Assembly (NCBI RefSeq): GCF_000313135.1
Contig: NW_004457490.1
Coordinates: forward strand, 97,092 to 161,091
DNA from: Acanthamoeba castellanii str. Neff
Taxonomy: Eukaryota > Discosea > Longamoebia > Acanthamoebidae
DNA: 64,000 bases
Direction of reading: 5' to 3'
A program made the position numbers and the translations under genes. The notes beneath the pieces were generated by a model that was not told the DNA's origin, made no database searches, and was given only the letters and a program-made list of their open reading frames with translations. Position 1 is the stretch's first letter, and every line of letters starts with the position of its first letter. Shown here in pieces: positions 41,915 through 61,032 of the stretch.

Positions 41915-43334
41915 TTACAGCTTGTCCTTGTGGTCGAGATTGACGGGTTTGAGGATCGCGTTGGTCCCGAAGGCAAAGTGCTTGGAGATGTCCGGCGAGA
42001 AGCGGCTGGCGGGCGGCTGCCTGCCGAGGGCCTCGGCCATGCTCCTGATGTGGTGCGGTCCTGCGTCGAGTGCACACCACCCACCACATCAAGGGGAGGT
42101 CAGCGTAATCGAACCAGCTCACTACTACTACTATGTTGTGGAGGCAGTTCTCACCTGCGCCGCAGCACACGCCAAAGTAGCGCACGCCCAGCTCCTTGCA
42201 CGCTCGGTGAACTCGGCGATCTCGAAGCGCGTGCACAGCTTGCCGTCGAGCGCCACCGGAACGGGCGCCCGTTCACCGTTCCCTTGGGCAGCTGGTCGTC
42301 CTTGAGGCAGAAGAAGGTGGGCTCCTGCTCGGTGGTGCGATAGGGTACGGGCAGCGCGGCCAGCGGGGTCTTGATCACCTTGGCCACGCTCTCGATCAGC
42401 GGCAGCATCGTCGCAGGCCCGCGGTAGCAGTTGAAGCCCACCACGTCCGCTCCCGCTTTCTGCGCAACACAAGTGGTCAGTCAAGTGGTGGACAAACGCA
42501 GGCGAGCAGGGGCGCACCTCGAGCGCGAGCAGCGCCTCGACGGCCGAGTAGCCGTCGCGGGTCTTGCCGTCCTGGTGGATGACGATGGTCACCACCGAGG
42601 GCAGGTCGAACTCCTCCTTGATGACCTCGTTGGCCAGCAGGGCCTCGCCCAGGAAGCCAAAGGTTTCGGCGATGACAAAGTCCACGCCGGCCTGCTTGGC
42701 CCACTTGACCTGCTCCACGAACATCTCACGTACGCTCTCCGTGACCTCCGCGCTCTGGTCCTTCCCCTCCCACAGATTGGCTGAAGAGGTAGCAGTCGAA
42801 GAAGAAGAAGAAGATGTATGAGAGTTGGCCCAAGAGAGAGTAGAACGAGTAGCAGGAAGAGACTAGAAGAAGGGAGCAGTACTTACAGTTGCAGATGTTG
42901 CCCGCGAACAGGGTGCCGGTCTCGTCGGCCACCTCCTTGGCGATGCGCAGAGCGGCCAGGTTGAGCTGCTCGAGGGCGTCCTCCTTGCCCACCAGTCTCA
43001 GCTTCTCGCGGTGACCAGTAGTAGGTCAGCGCCTCCACCACATCTGTTGTTGTTGTTTTTGTGTAGCACATGGCATCAAAGGCGAGCATAGACGGCAAGT
43101 AGAGACATAAAGAAGCTAAGGAGCTTGCGGTTCGGTACCCGAGCCAGCATGGACGAAGTCGAGGTGGAGCTGCCTGACGACCTGAGGGTGCTCGAGAACG
43201 CAGAGGGGCACGAAGGGCCCTGCCTGGAGGTAGCCGCGGCGCTCGAGCTCAAACACGTAGCCTTCGGCGCACACGATGGACTCGCCCCTCTGTAGCCTCT
43301 CCAAAAACCTGTTTCTGGGCTGAGCGCATTCCAT
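41915..43334 (-). CDS. bhmt: betaine-homocysteine S-methyltransferase-like protein (frame-disrupted)
   Basis: Zinc-dependent homocysteine methyltransferase. [20 protein letters not shown] and [20 protein letters not shown] match the BHMT N-terminus better than bacterial Mmu[58 protein letters not shown] (first zinc Cys) and [11 protein letters not shown] (the Cys-Cys pair) supply the site, then [18 protein letters not shown] ends in BHMT style. It transfers methyl from betaine to homocysteine. The frame breaks three times: a missing base at 42258-42259, a missing base near 42203, and one surplus base at about 43015. Corrected, motifs are continuous. As printed it cannot make an intact enzyme, so either the assembly is wrong or it is a young pseudogene. 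Start at 43334. Confidence 0.82.
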
Positions 43335-43712
43335 CTTCTTCTTCTCTGCACAGGTCTAGCGGGTGCCGCGTTGTTGTTCTGTTGTTGGTGTTGTTGATGT
43401 TGTTGTGGAGAGGTGGAAGATATGAGCGGTTTGCAGGGGGTGATGCGGGTGTGGTTGGGCTAGTGCCGCTGTTTGGGAAGCGAGATGATGTGGGATACCC
43501 TGTCAACGAAAGGCATCTCGTTGACTTCTCTCAATCATGCCACATGTGGCGTGTGGTGATTTGGGTCGTAGTGTGTTGACATTGTCGTGACATGTTTGCA
43601 CGTTCTTGTTTTCTTTTTCTTGTTTTTCTTTTCTTTTTTTCTCGAGCAGAAATGAAGTATCACAAAATCTTCTTAGCAATAAGGCCAAAATGGTGTACAC
43701 CAGGTCTCGTTT
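43335..43712. other. intergenic region
   Basis: A 378-bp gap between two minus-strand genes with a T-rich stretch (43600-43650). It should hold the bhmt promoter and the 3' UTR of neither or one neighbour. No gene recognised. Confidence 0.3.
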
Positions 43713-44282
43713 TTACAGTTCAGGATCAGCTCCGGAGGCTGAGTTGGAGACGATGCCGGTTCCGGACTTGAAGTTGTCGAAGGGGAGGAGCGTCGAGGTG
43801 GTGAACGTGCAGGAATTGCCGTTGATGGGGGTGGTCATCACAAGGGAGAGGGACCCCTTGTTGACATTCATGTTACACGTGCTGTTGTAGATCGCTGCAG
43901 AGTAGAAGTTGAGCAGGTCGTCGGAAGTCGCGAAGGTCCACAAGAGCTGCGTGGAAGAGTAGTAGATGGAAAGCCCCTGGGCGACGTAGTTGGTGTTGTA
44001 CTGATAGTCGAGGTAGTAGGTGGCGTTGAAGCCGAGGAGCTCGTAGTTTGTGGTCGAGCACGAAGTCAGGTAGATGGTCCGGTCCGAGGAGCAAGAGACT
44101 TGCGGGTTGCAGTCAGTGTTCTTCACGATGGCGATGGCTGCCTGCATGCAGGTGTTGACGTCGCGGAAGGCGACATAGGCCGGGCGGGTGATGTTGACAG
44201 AAGTTGTCGACGCGTAAGGGACGAAGGCGCAGATGAGGAAAGCGGAAAGGAGGACGAACGAAAGGGTATCGGAGGCAGCCAT
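43713..44282 (-). CDS. secreted protein of unknown function, intronless
   Basis: A 189-residue single-exon gene. The N-terminus MAASDTLSFVLLSAFLICAF, then VPYASTTS, is a signal peptide; the rest is Asn/Ser/Thr/Tyr-rich with several N-glycosylation sequons (NIT, NAT, NST) and conserved-looking Cys residues (NTCMQAA, NTDCNPQVSC, LTSCSTTNY, NSTCNMN, NSCTFTT). The composition and strand-like alternation (YYLDYQYNTNYVAQGLSIYY) suggest an extracellular beta-rich domain with disulfides. No anchor or retention motif is seen, and the last residues are GADPEL. I do not recognise a family; cyst wall or secreted binding proteins of amoebae look similar in composition, but that is speculation. Confidence 0.7.
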   Translation of the reverse strand: MAASDTLSFVLLSAFLICAFVPYASTTSVNITRPAYVAFRDVNTCMQAAIAIVKNTDCNPQVSCSSDRTIYLTSCSTTNYELLGFNATYYLDYQYNTNYVAQGLSIYYSSTQLLWTFATSDDLLNFYSAAIYNSTCNMNVNKGSLSLVMTTPINGNSCTFTTSTLLPFDNFKSGTGIVSNSASGADPEL

Positions 44283-44534
44283 GTTCGTGAGCTCTGCGGA
44301 GAAGACACTGCCACTGTGTCAGTCCATTGTACAGCGGCCTCTGCGAAGTCGTAATTTACGATCGGGTCCAATGACGCTCTTCGGGCTCAACTCCGCTGTC
44401 GGGAAGAAAACACATGAAATATATTTTCCTTTTGCTTGGGCTCCGAGTAAAATAAAGAGAAAAGCAGCGCTTACCTACTGATTTCCTAGTGTTCTGGTTT
44501 TTCTTGGACAACGCTCCACGCAACAATGGCTGGC
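44283..44534. other. upstream region of the secreted gene
   Basis: A 252-bp CpG-normal stretch upstream of the secreted protein's ATG. It ends sharply where CpG vanishes near 44535. No gene is seen. Confidence 0.3.
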
Positions 44535-45785
44535 GATGCAGTTGAAACCCTGGCCATCATGGTAGTCTCAGTCTTGGTCAGCAACCATGAACAACCTCTG
44601 AGAGCAGTGGGCAATGACAAAGACAGCAATGTTGCCAGGTGGTTGTGATAGCTGTAGCTGTGGGTGTGGTTGAATTGGAGACCCCTGATGTGTTATGTAG
44701 CTTGCCTGGTGTGTATGCTGACATGAAGATCATGGAGGACACCTTTGATGACTTCGGTTTCCTCCTACTGACCATCCTCATTGATGGTACCCCCCCAAAT
44801 CCCCAGTCAAGCTCAGGGTCTCTCTTGTATCCTTCACTAATGGATTAACATGTTTTTTGTTGTATGTTGGGTCAGTTGGCCCCCATAGAGATGTGGAGAC
44901 TGGGGCAATGTTGTCCTCTACTCAATTAACATCTGCTCTTGACCCAAGTGAGACCACACACCAAGTGGCTCCTCATCCTCATTGACACCTGTCATGCAGG
45001 CCACTACTATACATTGCCTCAAGAGGCATGACTACTGGCCCAGTGGGTGTGCCCATCTACTTGGGATTTAACTGGACAAAAAGTCAAGTGTTTTTTCTTT
45101 TCACAAGCAATCCAGAGGGGCCATTTGTTACATCTCAGTGTGGAGAGTGCCTTTCCTCTCTTACTTCTTGGCCTCCTGAGGAGGTGGCTGCTCACTGTGA
45201 GGGTGGCCTGGAGCTGCTCTTTGTCATTCAGTTGATATTAAATTGTTGCAGCATTCATCTTCACATGATCTGTGGGGCAAGGAGGAGATAAATTAGCAAA
45301 CATTCTATTGCATACATGTATCCAGTTCATGTTCAACCTCACACCATATTCAGTCAGTTGCACACATGCACTGAACTTCATTCTTCACATTTGTGCTGAA
45401 TTGGAGCACTATTCCTGAAGTTAATCTGGTGGGGCTAGGAGGAGATAAATTTAGCATAATGGGCCGGGAAATGAGCATGTATGCAAGGGGGCAGTTACTT
45501 CCTTCAGGAGCTGCAACAGTTCCTGAGGCTGAGCAACTGGGTGATGAGTGCCTTTGTTGGGGGCATTGGGGTCATAAAAGCTGCCCTGGCTGGACTGGAA
45601 GCACTGTGTGAGCCCCATCAGGGTGTTGGACCACAGCCTGCCAATGGGTGTGGCCAGGATGCTCTTGGAGTAGGTGCAGCCATAGTCACTGGTTGCAAGC
45701 TTGCATCAAAGAAAGAAGGCCAAAGCTGGAACAGAAAAGAAACTTATCTTTGTCCTCATTTAATTCAGTCATTTTCCTTTTTCCT
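44535..45785 (+). pseudogene. CpG-depleted relic of a caspase-like (C14) gene
   Basis: Plus-strand remnants resemble the caspase-like family: VVIAVAVGVVELETPDVLCS, LPGVYADMKIMEDTFDDFGF and LLTILIDGTPP look like the N-terminal strand-helix unit, and KWLLILIDTCHAGHYY contains the D-x-C-x-x-G site of the catalytic Cys. Later open segments (45028-45291; 45481-45789) could be the small subunit region. Stops and frame changes separate the pieces, so no intact protein can be made. Across this stretch I count two CpG, at 44754 and 45464, against dozens expected from neighbours. The motif evidence for caspase is moderate. A direct duplication of aggaggagataaatt occurs at about 45281 and 45437. Confidence 0.5.
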
Positions 45786-48700
45786 TTAGGCGAGGTGGCG
45801 AGCTTCGAGGTAGCGCACGACGTTGGCGAAGGAGGGCCGGCTGTCGGGGTCGTGCGCCCAGCACTGCTCCATGAGCTTGCGCCACACCTTGGGCACATCG
45901 CGCTCGATCTTGGGCCGATCGCCCTGCATCACCTTCCTCTTCACGTCGGCGTCCAGCTCGCCCTCCCACGGCACCTGCCCCAGGTGAAACAACTCCTGCG
46001 CACACACCACACGTGCATCAGCAGACCGCACACACACGGCACACAGCACGCGCCACACCGCACACACCACCGCACACGCAGTTACGTACCCACACGATGA
46101 CTCCAAAACTGTACACGTCACTGCTGTTGGTGTAGAAGCCCTTGAACTTGTCCTGGCAGTTCTTCGGTTTGTTCTTGAACACCTCGGGCGCTCGCCAACG
46201 GCCCGTTCCCACGCCCATCCCCTTCATCTCGTTTACATCCACCGTGCTGAGGCCGAAGTCGGCGATCTTAGGCACCCAATTCGAATCGACCAGCACACTA
46301 GCGAAGGCACACAACACACACACACACAACACAACACAACACACAAGAGAGAGATTTGTCTTAGGGCGGTGTTGTGTGGGCGGACCCCAAGAAAAGGAGA
46401 AGCGTACTTCATACTCGACAAGTCGCGGTGGCACACATTGTTTTTGTGCAGGTGCTGCATCCTGCACGACATACGACACACGAAAAAGCAAGCATCAAGG
46501 CTTGATTAGAGCCAAAGAGCGATACACATGCACAGAGAGAAAAGAGAGAGAAAGGGGGTCTACTCACCCTCGCGCGATGCCGGCTATGATGGCCCCTCTT
46601 CGCTGCTTGATCGCCTCGTAGGGGTCGGGTGGCGATGTTGGCGCCTCCACCTCGTCGCGCTTTCGCTTCGACAACGGCGTCGCCGGGGCACCTACCAACC
46701 GGAACGAGAGAAGCTAATGTGAGCGAGTAACTCAGAGAAGAAGAAGAAGAAGAAGCGCGCTCGGTGTACCACGGCTGCGACGGGTGGAGCGCATGGCGGC
46801 CTCCAGCTCCCGTCCCTTCTCGGTCTTTCGTCGAGCGGCCCGGCCCAGGCCGCGCCCGCCCGCGTTTCGCTTGAGGTTCTGTATATACTCGTGGAGGTTG
46901 CCGTAGGCGCAGTACTCCATCGCGATCTGCTTTTGGTCGCCGACGACGCAGTAGCCCACCACCCGGACGACGTTCTCGTGACCCCGCAGCTTCCTGTGTG
47001 TGTGTGTGTGTGTGTGTCGTGTGTGTCGTATGTGTTTCGGTGGGCACCACACGTCACAGCTCCTGTGTCTCCGCGTGGAGTGGCGCATCGTACCCCAATA
47101 TCCGGACCTCGTTGTCGATGCGCGTGGGGAGTTCGCTGGGCTTGAAGACCTTGACGGCGACGTCGAGGCCCTTGTAGTTGGCTCTGTACACGCGCGCAAA
47201 CGAACCGCTCCCGATGACGNNNNNNNNNNNNNNNNNNNNNNNNNNNNNNNNNNNNNNNNNNNNNNNNNNNNNNNNNNNNNNNNNNNNNNNNNNNNNNNNN
47301 NNNNNNNNNNNNNNNNNNNNNNNNNNNNNNNNNNNNNNNNNNNNNNNNNNNNNNNNNNNNNNNNNNNNNNNNNNNNNNNNNNNNNNNNNNNNNNCGTCGG
47401 TTTCTTCATTTTGCTGCTCTGCTTGTCGTCCTCGTCCTCTTCGTCGTCCTCGTCACTTCGCCACTCGAATTCATCGTCGACTTCGCGCCGCGTGCGACCG
47501 CTCCTGGCGCGCGTTCGGTTGATGGGCTCTCCATCATCAAAGTCGCTGCCGTCGTCGCCCGAGGATGACGAGCTGAGCTCGATGACCTTCCAGGGCCGTG
47601 TTGTTCGCTTGGTGACCGAGTCTATACTGTCCTCCCCGCTTGGCGCAGTGTTCTTCTTTACTGGAAGCTCTCGCTTCTGTCGCTTGTGTTGGCGTTCGTC
47701 GGTGAAACCTGCAGCCAACACACAACACACGGTTTAGAATGAGACTGCGGGGGGCGGCACATGGGCGTATGGAGAAAATTATACCAGGAATGGATGCGTG
47801 CATGTCGCGAACGCGCTTGGGGCTCAACCACGACCCCAGCCGTAGACCGTCGCGGGCCAGCACCGAGTAGGGCACGAACAGGCGGATCGCGGTGAGATAC
47901 CAATCCGTGGTGCTAGAAAATGGAGAAAAAGGAAGCGAATGTAAGTAGTTTCCTATGCTTCAACGTTGGGGAGCGACCCAGCCGTGGTGCTTGGCCTTGT
48001 GGGTCCGAATTTCGGTCCCACTTCCGCTCGTGTTGCGCACATGGGAGCAGTGGCAGTGGGCGAAATTCCGACCCCTCTAAGCCAACCCCCACGAGCATAG
48101 GAAACTACTTACATTCACCACCACTTACCACCACCCACAACCACCGAAGAACGACTGCACCTCTCCACTCTTGGGTGGGTGGTGGGTAGACTTACCGAAG
48201 GAAGAGGTAGTCGGTCGAGGCGGGCGTGCTGCTCTGGGAGCTGAGACTGGAAGGCATGCTGCCGACGGAGGGCGCCTGGCTGTACTTTCTGTCGACGTGG
48301 ATCTTGGCGCTCGCCGGTGGTCCGCGCTCGTCAAAGTCGAAGAAGCCCTGGACTTGCATCACGCTCTGCTTGCCGTAGAGCAGCTCCAGCGTCAACCGCC
48401 TCTTACCTGTACGTACGGCGAACACGACACACGCTCAGTGGTGGCCAACGACACCCAGGACTTGAGTGGTGTGTGCAAGGGTGGTAAAAAGACTAACCTT
48501 GAGCAGGGAAAGTTGCGTTGCGCGGAGTGGTGGGCAGTGGGCGGAAGCCGCGGCCGGCCAGCAGGAACCACCAGCCAGGCTGGCCTCCCGTGTCCTGCTC
48601 CTCATCGACGACCGCTCCCCGCTCTGGCTTGAGCTTGGTCCACGGTCGTGCCAGGGAGTCCATGGCCACGCCCTCCACCGCGTAGCTGAAATCATCGTCG

Positions 48701-48792
48701 CTGCCGTTGCTGACGATGGCCAGCGAAATGAGCCAGCGTTTTCGATCTTTGCTGTCCGGATCAGCACTGCGTCGCGCGGCAGGGCCATCCAT
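45786..48792 (-). CDS. protein kinase, tyrosine-kinase-like (TKL) type
   Basis: Many exons, with an assembly gap (47220-47394) just before the kinase domain. N-terminal part: MDGPAARRSADPDSKDRKRW, a region with WWFLLAGRGFRPLPTT and RLTLELLYGKQSVMQVQGFF that I cannot assign, and an acidic Ser-rich linker (KVIELSSSSSGDDGSDFDDG). Kinase motifs: VIGSGSFARVYR (Gly loop), VAVKVFKP (ATP Lys), NEVRIL (alpha-C Glu), VVGYCVVGDQKQIAMEYCAY (hinge), HRDLSSMN|VLVDS (catalytic Asp; the Asn is rebuilt by splicing), KIADFGLS (DFG), RWRAPEVF (APE) and FGVIVWELFHLGQVPW. This places it in the TKL/RAF-like Ser/Thr group of amoebozoa, with all key residues present. An inverted-repeat element sits in the intron 47913-48195. 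Stop TAA at 45786. Confidence 0.9.
47220..47394. other. assembly gap (Ns)
   Basis: 175 unresolved bases within the kinase gene. The coding sequence resumes at the glycine-rich loop on the left side and at an acidic linker on the right, so the gap falls in the linker upstream of the kinase domain. Confidence 0.99.
47937..48116. mobile_element. 180-bp MITE-like element with 23-bp terminal inverted repeats
   Basis: gaatgtaagtagtttcctat... at 47937-47959 is the perfect reverse complement of 48094-48116 (23 bp). The 134-bp interior is unrelated between arms, apart from an imperfect palindrome near 48003-48020. It lies in an intron of the kinase gene and has no coding capacity. No obvious target-site duplication is seen next to the arms. 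Confidence 0.6.
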
Positions 48793-49144
48793 TACCCTTC
48801 TTTCCTTGGATGCGCGATGAGGGATGACAAAATTCTCTCTAATCTCGTTCTCGCAAGGGCACCAAATCCTTTGTGCTGCTGCTTTCGCGATGCCCTTTCG
48901 GCACTTGTTGTTGCCCTGCCGAGTGCCTCCTCTTTCGCCCCCGATCCAAGCCCTTGTTCTTCAAGTTCTATTTTATTTGGCGCCTTTTTCGTCGCTGTCT
49001 TCCAGTAAAAATTTCGAATTGTCGAAAATCAACAGAATGCAAGGCACGCCCACCGTGAAAAAGAAATGGGCATTTCTTTTTGTTCCCTGCTGTCTCTCTG
49101 ATCGCAAGGAAGATAGACCGTCGTGCCTGCCATCTCTACTTACA
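48793..49144. other. divergent promoter region, kinase / Ski8-like gene
   Basis: 352 bp between the kinase start (-) and the WD40 gene start (+). It includes the 5' leader of the latter. No RNA gene or other coding sequence recognised. Confidence 0.3.
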
Positions 49145-49706
49145 ATGGTACGCCTCTTGGTGTCGTGAACGTTCAAGGGCAATATCAATCTCGATGTTTA
49201 TTGATGGAACTGAAATGTCCTTAGGGATTATTATTAATCTCCAATTTTCGATTCTACGCAGTTCTCTGTGGCCAAGAAGCAACCCGACGCGCACGACGAT
49301 TCTATCTGGGCGTTGGCATGGACGAGCGCAAACAAAATCGTAACTGGGTCTGTCGATGAGCACGTAAAGATATGGTACGTGCCCCTTACTGCACCGCTTT
49401 TCTTTATTTCATTTCCCCCATCCGGTTGGTGCACGTCATTCCGCCGTGTAGACCTCTCTCATCTCTTGCGGCACTTTCTTGGATTCTTGTTCTCGATGTG
49501 AAGGAACCCTTCGCTCGAGAAGCCAGAGCGAGACTTTGGGGAGAACCAGTGGGGCGTGGTGTCCGTGGCCGCGAGCGCCGATGGCAAGCGTGCGTGTTCT
49601 TCTTCTTCTCCTCCTTCCTCCCCTCAGCTCCGCTCAGCGCCGCTCCGCTCTCTCTTTCGTTCCGCGCACTCTGCCGGCATCAACCTTGCGCTTTGCCCCT
49701 TTGTGG

Positions 49707-49742
<36 letters not shown>

Positions 49743-51024
49743 ACGGGATGCTGCAGTGGTTGCCGCGAGCGCGATGGACAGCAACATCCGGATTTGGGAC
49801 GCTGAGTCGGGCAACCTCGTCCGCACGATCAACGCCTTCCCCGGTACTTGTACTTCTACTGATTATTGGTAGCGGACAGACTGACAGCCTCTCCTCCACC
49901 ACACCAGTTTTTACTAAAGAGTGTTTTTCCCCCTCCCTCCCCTGCTGATGCGATGGTGCATAAATGCAGTGGAGACTTGGGCGATAGCGTTCAGCCCCGA
50001 CGGGAGGTTGATCGCCTCGAGCAGCAAGTCGGGCAACATCAACCTGTGGAGCGTCGAGACCGGCGAGAAGGCCCAGACGTTGGAGCCCAGCGGCAAGTTC
50101 ACCATGTGTGTCGCGTTTGTACGTTACGCCCGCGCGTATGTGAGCGTACTACTTCTCCACCGGCCTCTCATTCTTTTTTTTTGTGTGTTACGCGCGTTCG
50201 CACTCTCTGCAGAGCCCGAACGGCAAGTACGTGGCGTGCGGTGCGGTGGACGGTCTGGTGACCGTTTTTGAGGTGCGGGATGGCAAGCGTCTCCATTCCA
50301 TCGAAGGTTCGTCAACACAGAGGAGATCAACCAGTCACTCTTCGTCGCTCTTCGTCTTCGTCTTCGTCTTCGCTGCCGAGGCTTGTGGTGTTCTGACGTT
50401 CGTGTTCGGTTGAATACAATCAATCGATTCAGGCCACGGTATGACAGTGCGTTCGTTGACCTTCTCCACCGACTCGAGCCGACTACTGACCACGTCGGAC
50501 GACATGCACATCAACATTTACGACGTGTACGTACTCGCAGAGACTATAGGGCCTGTATAATGCGGCGTGATAACAGCGCTGACCATATATAATCAGTGAA
50601 AAGGCCGAGCTCATCCACATGGTGTCTGGCCACTCGTCGTGGGTGCTGTCTGTCGCCTCAGCCCAGACTCCAAGTATTTCGCCACCGGGTACTGCTCTCC
50701 TCGCTCTCCCTAGCAATCTTACACTTGCGCCCATCTCTCAACGCACACGCCGCACACATCGCCGCACGACGATATAGATCGGCCGACAAGACGGTCAAGG
50801 TGTGGGACGCTGCCAAGGGCCAGTGCGTGCACACGTTCACCGACCACACTGACATGGTACCCATCATCACCTTCTGCCTCCAGTTCGTTACACTCGCTCG
50901 TGAGCTAAGAGAGTGATTACTTGTTACCGCGTAGGTGTGGGCCGTGGCGTTCGACCCCAAGGGTGCGCTGCTGGCGTCGGCGTCCGACGACAAGTCCATC
51001 ATCGTCTACAACGTCGCCCACTGA
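49145..51024 (+). CDS. wdr61: WD40 protein Ski8/WDR61
   Basis: About nine exons. Exon 1 ends right after the ATG (49145-49147); exon 2 starts at 49262 with FSVAKKQPDAHDDSIWALAW, the typical Ski8/WDR61 opening. Repeats follow: IVTGSVDEHVKIW, VVSVAASADGK, SAMDSNIRIWDAESGNLVRT, IAFSPDGRLIASSSKSGNIN, VACGAVDGLVTVFEVRDG, LTFSTDSSRLLTTSDDMHIN, GHSSWVLSV and SADKTVKVWDAAKGQCVHTF, then AVAFDPKGALLASASDDKSI: seven blades. In known systems it joins both the Ski exosome-assisting complex and the PAF1 complex. A missing T at 50658 breaks one blade (VASAQ for VAFSPDSKYFATG). The last blade ends IIVYNVAH. Confident call from the opening motif plus the C-terminal blade. Confidence 0.9.
49708..49742. repeat. 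(CA)n microsatellite
   Basis: About 33 bp of pure CA in an intron of the WDR61 gene. Confidence 0.95.
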
Positions 51025-51132
51025 AGACTTCTCTTGTCGTCGTTTCGGAAACACCCAAGAAATTTGCGAAACAATTTGAAGAACGGGAAAGAAAAGAAAA
51101 GGAAACCTGAATAAGACAAAGATTATACAAAG

Positions 51133-52934
51133 ATGGGACGCAAGGGGCGCAAAGGACAGGTACGTGGCCAGCTCTCCTCTTGCGCTATGGCAAAGCGGTC
51201 CCTTTGCCACAGCTATTGAATAGGTTTTATGTTCTTTTTCATTTATTTTTTTCATTTGATGATGCAGGGCACCAACAATCCGCTGCTGCTGCGGAAGCTC
51301 AAGGCGCAGTCCCGCCCCCAAGGTTCTTTCCTCTCCTTTCCATTCCATCCATCAAAACTCGTGGCCGTTGTGCGTGGTTGTGCTCACCAAGTGGCCGGTT
51401 GGTGGTGGTGTGCGCTGCTGACTGTGGTGGTGTGGTGGCGGCAGTCAAGGGCACGACGATCAAGGACTATCTGTCGCGGCCGCGGCCCACGCTGGACGAG
51501 ATCCACAAGATCATGAAGGAGCGCGACGCCAAGAACCTCCAGCTCGAGCGCTGGGAGACCGAAATGGGCCGCGACTGGCGAGCCACCCTCGACGAAAACC
51601 GCGCACAGGTGCGTGTGCGGTGTGTGCGGTGTGCGTGTGCGGTCGACTCACGTGTGTGTGTGTGTGTGTGCGTGTGGTGTGCGTGTGTGTGCGTTCGTGT
51701 GGTGTGTGTGTGTGTGTGCGTCTGAGCGCAGGTCCTGAAGGAGCGCGCGGAGAAGGCCAAGCAGGAGAAGAAGCAGGTGAAGGAGGCCCGCCGGGAGGAG
51801 AAGCGACTGGCCAAGCTCAAGCGGCGGCTGCGCAAGGGCAAGCTCACCGACGACGAGGCGCGGGACTACCGCCGCAGCAAGCGCCAGTTCAAGAAGCGCC
51901 TGGGCGAGATGCAGCTCTCCCAGTGGCTCAACCAGGCCGACGACTCTGAAGACGAGAAGCGAGCCGAGGCCGAGCGCCGGCGCGAAGAAGGCGGTGGTGA
52001 GGGGCAAGACGGAGAGGAGCCGCCGCTGAAGCGGCCCAAAGTGGCGTGGGTCTTCAAGGACAACGCGACGCAGACGCAGTGGAAGAAGGAGAAGGAGAAC
52101 GGCCACGTCGTGCAGGAGACCAACCCGGCACCGGTACCAGTGCCGCACGCGGATGGAGAGGCGAGGGAGGAGCAGGGGGACGCGAGTGGAGGGTATGGAG
52201 GGCAGCTGGGAATGCAAACGCCACACATGCCCGCCATGGCCCTCCTGCAGCAAAACAGTCACCTGCAGATACAGGTTAGTGCGCCACCGCACACGCCGCA
52301 CACGCGCACATCGCACAACAACGCTGACCTGATGTCGTTATGGCCACCACCACCACCACCACCATCACCATCACCCAGATGCTGCAGCAGCAGATCGTCA
52401 AGCTCCAGGAGGTCCTGGCCGCGCAACCCCTGCTGCAGCTCGAACAGAGAGCGCAGATGCAGCGACAGGTGCCCCTTGCCTCTTCCTTTGATGAGTTCTG
52501 TTTGTTGATGTGTTGTTGATGTCATATCCCACCGCCACCGCCACCAGATCGTCATGCTGCAGCAGCAGGTGCAGATGCACCTGCAGCGACCGCCGCATAT
52601 GCCGTTCATGCTGGGCTCCCCGCCCTTCGCCAACCCCTTCGCCAATGCTGCTAGCACCAGCTCCGCGGCGTTGTTTGCCCGTGCGTCGGCCCTGAGCCTG
52701 GCCATGCGGGCGCCTAACCACCCACCAGCACCACTACAAGCACCACCAGCGCTATCGTCAGCCTCGGTCGCTGGTACCAGTTTGCCCGCGCCCGCAGCCA
52801 CCAACTCAACACCAGCGCCAGCGCCGGCTGCCGACACCGAAGGCCAGCCTCGACTGGGCCGCGCCAAGCGCGTCTTTGCGACGACGCAGGAGGCCTCCCA
52901 AGGAACTCAGCCACCAGCCGCGACCCAGGAATGA
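51133..52934 (+). CDS. basic coiled-coil protein with Gln/Pro-rich C-terminus
   Basis: About six exons. The N-terminus MGRKGRKGQ|GTNNPLLLRKLKAQ is followed by GTTIKDYLSRPRPTLDEIHK and a long charged helix (RETEMGRDWRATLDEN region; KERAEKAKQEKKQVKEARRE; RLRKGKLTDDEARDYRRSKR; QFKKRLGEMQLSQWLNQAD). An acidic patch precedes LKRPKVAWVFKDNATQTQWK, then Gln-rich coiled segments (MLQQQIVKLQEVLAAQPLLQ) and a Pro/Ala-rich end, PQLGRAKRVF-like, stop 52932. I do not recognise the family. The bipartite basic segments suggest a nuclear location, and Gln-rich helices suggest a protein-protein scaffold, possibly for transcription or RNA. Only 108 bp separate it from the WDR61 stop, and both could be read in the same direction from separate promoters. 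Confidence 0.65.
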
Positions 52935-53001
52935 TTGAATTATTTATTATTATTATTATTCAAAACAAGTGAAGGAGGTGGTGGTCGTGGTCGATCCATC
53001 A

Positions 53002-61032
<8,031 letters not shown>

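Noticed and set aside
44535..45785. Horizontally acquired or transposon DNA as the explanation for odd base composition
   Set aside because: Specific loss of CpG with gain of TpG/CpA and host-family protein remnants fits deamination of a native gene copy better; no transposase or terminal repeats were found.
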